This document shows positions 3,781 through 6,197 of a stretch of 6,197 nt of DNA, piece after piece. The stretch spans positions 1-6,197 of the forward strand of contig JALVRI010000178.1 of the NCBI GenBank assembly GCA_027031325.1. The letters are read 5' to 3'. Source of the DNA: Desulfobacteraceae bacterium. Lineage in GTDB: Bacteria; Desulfobacterota; Desulfobacteria; Desulfobacterales; Desulfosarcinaceae. The notes under the pieces are model-generated. The model ran no database searches. It saw only the letters and a list, made by a program, of their open reading frames with translations, and was not told the origin of the DNA. The position numbers were made by a program, and so were the translations under genes. Numbering within the stretch: position 1 is the first letter of the stretch; every line of letters starts with the position of its first letter.

Positions 3781-6197
3781 ATGCAACGCCCGGGCGAAAC
3801 CAAAACCTTGAACGAAAATGCCCCCCAAGCAACCAGAGCGGGATTCACCCTGATCGAAATAGTGGTGTCAATGCTTCTTCTGGCGGTACTTACATCCCTG
3901 CTGGGAATGGGAATCGTTGCCGCTCTCAATGCCTATTCGGTCAGCCTGAGCAATGTGAAAACCGCCCAGAAAGCACAGATCGCCATGGGGCGCCTGTCCC
4001 GCGAATTGATGTCAATAACCGACATCGTCAAAACCGACAGCTCTGTCCCCTACCTGATTTACACCAATGTCGATCAAAGGCGAGCCGTGGCCTATGACAA
4101 TGGAAACATAAAACTGTATTCCAACCTCGCCGACACCCAGGACAGCTTGTCCCCGACCTTTATTGCCGGCAGCGGCAATATCCTGATAGACAAGGTTTCC
4201 GCCTTCAGCCTGGACTACCGCCAGGCAGGATCGAGCTGGGACCATAAAGACATTCGTCATCTTTCGGCCATCATCTGCACTTTCACCTTGAAACGCAACG
4301 ACTCCACCGGCCTGAATGAAACGTTCCAAACCACGATTCACCCCCGCAACGTAAAAAGCTATGGAGGCGCCTCCCCCCAAGCCATACCACCAACCCGCGA
4401 TAATTACTGCTTCATCGGCACCCTCGATCCCCATCCTGATCGGTCAAAGATCCCGGCAAAGGCGGTAAGCCTTGTCATCCTGGTGTCCCTGGCCCTGATG
4501 ATCCACCGTTTTTGGACCCGGGAGCCCTACCGGCGGCGGGAAACCAATCAGACCGGCAGCGCCCTGTTACTGCTTATTGCCGCAATCGTCTTTTTCGCAG
4601 CCCTGGGCAGTGTACTTGTGCCCCTTATCAGTTCTTCGGGCCAAATGTTTCTCGGCACCGACCACGCATATAAAGCGTACCTGCTGGCAGAATCAGGTTA
4701 CCGCTTTGCCGCCAGCAAGTATCTCAATGCCGGGTCGGAAAGTGCGCGCAATGATCAGTTGGTAGCCCTCCACCAGCGCTCCTTTAACCTCAGGGACAAC
4801 CAGGGAGGATTCAGCCTTGAAATTTACGGCTACTACTACGAAGTCATGACCAATCCCCAGGGAACCAAGACTCTTCAAACCCGGGTATGTGCGGCACCGG
4901 CAGATGACGTCAATTTCAGCGGCCCATTCAAACTACGGTTTGAAAACCAGACCATCGAATTTTCTTCCGCCGCCCTCAGCGGTTCCAACACCATCACCTT
5001 TACGGCTTCAAACCCACTGCCCTACATCCCCCCCGGCACCATCGCCCTGCCGATAGCCGACGTAATCAAGGACCAGCAATTATCCAGCGGTGATTACCTG
5101 GAATACGAAAGCGGTGACGGCAGTCTCCTGCCCCTGCACAACGGTCAAATCATGGTAGCCGGAAAGCTCCTTGAATACAGCAGCAACGACCGCGTTCACA
5201 ACCGATTATTGGGTATCAAGGACCCCAACGATCCGGAAATGAGTGGGCTTCAAATCCACGCCGGAGACCAAATAGAGCTTGAACCCTTCGTGCGCCTCGA
5301 ATCGACCGGTTTTTTCGGCCAGGGCCAAAACCTGACCAAGCGCAAAGTAGTTTACCATACCCCCCTGCCACCTGCCCTCATCCCAACCAAGAGGCAGGAA
5401 TTTCATGACGAATTTGAAAACGCCCAAAACTGGAAAACTTCACGCTGGGGAGGACATCAGATCCAAAAAATAGGCGACAACAATGCCCTGCGGGTAACCC
5501 AAACCGAATATGTGCCTGATATGGGCAAAGGAAGCCTGATCGAGCTGGACCACGTCAAGACGCCGGTCGATCTTGAAGAGTCACGAAGGGCCAGCGGCGG
5601 TTTTCTAAGTTATGACACCCAGGTCAAGATCGGCTTTTTCAAAACCACCAACCCTCCCGCTTTCGGCTACTGCCCATCTGCCCCGATACCTTGTTACTTT
5701 GCCGCCGGGCTGAACTTGCGCCTGGACGCCGATCTCAACGGGCTGGGAATTTCGCTCTTGCGGGGCCGCAACGGCAATCCGCCCGACGGCATAGACGGTG
5801 CCATAGTCCCTGCCAACGACCGGCTCGGCATAGTGCTTTGGCAACAGGTAAAAACTCCGACCGGGTTCGACCGCAACTGGTTGGCATACAAGTGGATCGA
5901 CCGGGTTCCCTTTTTCAGCGACGACATGGAAAACGGTACCAACGGCTGGAGTGCAGACGGACTATGGCACCTGGCCACCGCAAGGTATACCTCTGCAAAC
6001 CATGCCTGGTATTACGGTATCGACTCAAGCGGTGATTACGACACCGGCGATGCCAACTCAGGCAGCCTGGTATCACCTCCCATCGAACTTCATCCCTGGT
6101 CATACCTGGGCTTGGTTTTCAACAGCTGGCATAAAACAGAACTGGAAAATCCGAATGATAATGATTTGAAAAAGGTAGAAATTTCGGTATATCAGAA
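3781..6197 (+). CDS. Fused J-type and PilX/MshP-like prepilin with large LamG/MAM-like C-terminal region (MshO-MshP-MshQ-like), 3' partial
   Basis: The frame runs 805 codons without a stop and continues past the window. The parts in order are: a leader of 21 residues ending in Gly21, then FTLIE with Glu26 at +5 and a helix to about 48; a J-type (GspJ/MshO-like) ectodomain to about 190 with the family's AQIAMGRLSRELMSIT segment; a linker with Cys210; a hydrophobic segment at 228-241; a basic loop (RREs and Args at 243-253); a second prepilin-like helix at 260-283 preceded by Gly259, followed by AYLLAESGYRFA as in PilX-type proteins; a beta-rich region to about 540; a LamG-like stretch at about 541-713; and a MAM-like stretch from 714. 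Normally MshO, MshP and MshQ are separate proteins of the pilus and its tip. Here one chain would combine initiation complex and tip-adhesin functions. ATG 3781 has GAGG upstream. The family labels for the second and third parts rest on pattern and gene order. An assembly or base error removing a stop cannot be excluded from this sequence alone. Confidence 0.8.
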   Translation, partial: MQRPGETKTLNENAPQATRAGFTLIEIVVSMLLLAVLTSLLGMGIVAALNAYSVSLSNVKTAQKAQIAMGRLSRELMSITDIVKTDSSVPYLIYTNVDQRRAVAYDNGNIKLYSNLADTQDSLSPTFIAGSGNILIDKVSAFSLDYRQAGSSWDHKDIRHLSAIICTFTLKRNDSTGLNETFQTTIHPRNVKSYGGASPQAIPPTRDNYCFIGTLDPHPDRSKIPAKAVSLVILVSLALMIHRFWTREPYRRRETNQTGSALLLLIAAIVFFAALGSVLVPLISSSGQMFLGTDHAYKAYLLAESGYRFAASKYLNAGSESARNDQLVALHQRSFNLRDNQGGFSLEIYGYYYEVMTNPQGTKTLQTRVCAAPADDVNFSGPFKLRFENQTIEFSSAALSGSNTITFTASNPLPYIPPGTIALPIADVIKDQQLSSGDYLEYESGDGSLLPLHNGQIMVAGKLLEYSSNDRVHNRLLGIKDPNDPEMSGLQIHAGDQIELEPFVRLESTGFFGQGQNLTKRKVVYHTPLPPALIPTKRQEFHDEFENAQNWKTSRWGGHQIQKIGDNNALRVTQTEYVPDMGKGSLIELDHVKTPVDLEESRRASGGFLSYDTQVKIGFFKTTNPPAFGYCPSAPIPCYFAAGLNLRLDADLNGLGISLLRGRNGNPPDGIDGAIVPANDRLGIVLWQQVKTPTGFDRNWLAYKWIDRVPFFSDDMENGTNGWSADGLWHLATARYTSANHAWYYGIDSSGDYDTGDANSGSLVSPPIELHPWSYLGLVFNSWHKTELENPNDNDLKKVEISVYQ
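4408..4554 (+). other. Connector: CFIGT motif, short membrane segment and basic loop
   Basis: Residues 210-258 of the fused protein join the two prepilin parts. They hold Cys210 in YCFIGTL, a hydrophobic run at 228-241 flanked by Lys227 and Arg243, and a basic loop with Arg243, Arg247 and Arg251-253. A Cys motif, a membrane helix and a basic cluster in that order resemble the C-terminal membrane or sorting tails seen on surface proteins, here placed internally. By the positive-inside rule the loop would face the cytoplasm. The hydrophobic core is only about 14-15 residues, short for a membrane helix. Confidence 0.5.
4555..4725 (+). other. Internal second prepilin-like N-terminus (PilX/MshP/GspK-like)
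   Basis: Residues 259-315 of the fused protein read as a second prepilin start: a basic stretch, Gly259, Ser260, then a 23-residue hydrophobic helix without Glu at +5, as in GspK and PilX-type subunits. The helix is followed by AYKAYLLAESGYRFAASKYL, the Ala-Glu-Ser/Ala-Gly pattern that marks PilX-like proteins. ATG 4498 lies just before it in the same frame but has no ribosome site, and no stop precedes it. Confidence 0.6.
5401..5919 (+). other. LamG/concanavalin-like region of the fused protein
   Basis: Residues about 541-713 start with FHDEFENAQNWKT and continue with alternating short strands, the pattern of LamG-like or concanavalin-type beta sandwiches. This type of fold occurs in MshQ, the large protein encoded at the same relative place in MSHA loci. 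Cys631 and Cys638 could form a small disulfide loop. The ligand cannot be read from the sequence, and the boundaries are approximate. Confidence 0.4.
5920..6197 (+). other. MAM-like module of the immune inhibitor A type, partial
   Basis: Residues 714-805 begin DDMENGTNGWSADGLWHLA and go on with HAWYYG, GDYDTGDANSGSLVSPPI and LGLVFNSWHKTE. This succession of GW, LWH, AWYYG, YDTG, GSLVSPPI and WxxTE matches the MAM-like module found after M6 peptidases and in many secreted adhesins. It suggests binding at the pilus tip or cell surface. The module is cut by the window edge. Confidence 0.55.

Noticed and set aside
3310..3828. Leftward open frame of 172 codons
   Set aside because: It lies opposite the clearly recognisable I-type prepilin gene and spans two gene junctions; it is a shadow frame.
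4012..4434. Leftward open frame of 140 codons rich in Gly and Val
   Set aside because: It is antisense to the J-type ectodomain, which has clear family features on the + strand.
4498..6197. Separate PilX/MshP-like gene starting at ATG 4498
   Set aside because: The ATG is in the same frame as the upstream prepilin, no stop lies between them, and no ribosome binding site precedes it. Internal initiation remains possible but is not supported.

Overview
The window carries part of a type IV pilus structural cluster of the MSHA type. From left to right it holds a short MshA-like major pilin (38-448, +), a large membrane protein with C-terminal TPRs encoded convergently (493-2625, -), and then a rightward run of prepilin genes: an H-type subunit resembling MshC (about 2882-3361), an I-type subunit resembling MshD (3358-3756), and one very long reading frame from 3781 that is still open at the window edge. 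I translated that last frame through to 6197 and found no stop codon. It joins a J-type (MshO-like) prepilin, a second prepilin-like segment of the PilX/MshP/GspK kind, and a large beta-rich C-terminal region with a LamG-like stretch and a MAM-like stretch (MshQ-like position and role). In the known MSHA locus the order is mshA, mshC, mshD, mshO, mshP, mshQ as separate genes; here the last three appear to be one polypeptide.

The organism looks like a Gram-negative bacterium, most likely a member of the former Deltaproteobacteria (Desulfobacterota, perhaps the Desulfuromonas side). The reasons are the MSHA-like pilin, the combination of a GT-C-type membrane domain carrying a YEHRNYLPS motif with TPRs, and the MAM-like module of the immune-inhibitor-A type. 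This assignment is by family resemblance only.

The genes probably work together as follows. The pilin builds the fibre. The H, I and J-type minor prepilins would form an initiation or tip complex in the inner membrane, with the fused second prepilin segment capping it and holding the large C-terminal module at the tip for binding. The membrane-TPR protein has the architecture of a polytopic sugar transferase and could modify the Ser/Thr-rich pilin, though its opposite orientation means it is transcribed separately.

The most notable feature is the fused prepilin. A short hydrophobic segment followed by a strongly basic loop lies between the two prepilin parts. This is what is needed to return the chain to the cytoplasm so that the second prepilin helix can insert in the normal direction. 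No RNA genes, CRISPR arrays, insertion sequences or origins were seen.
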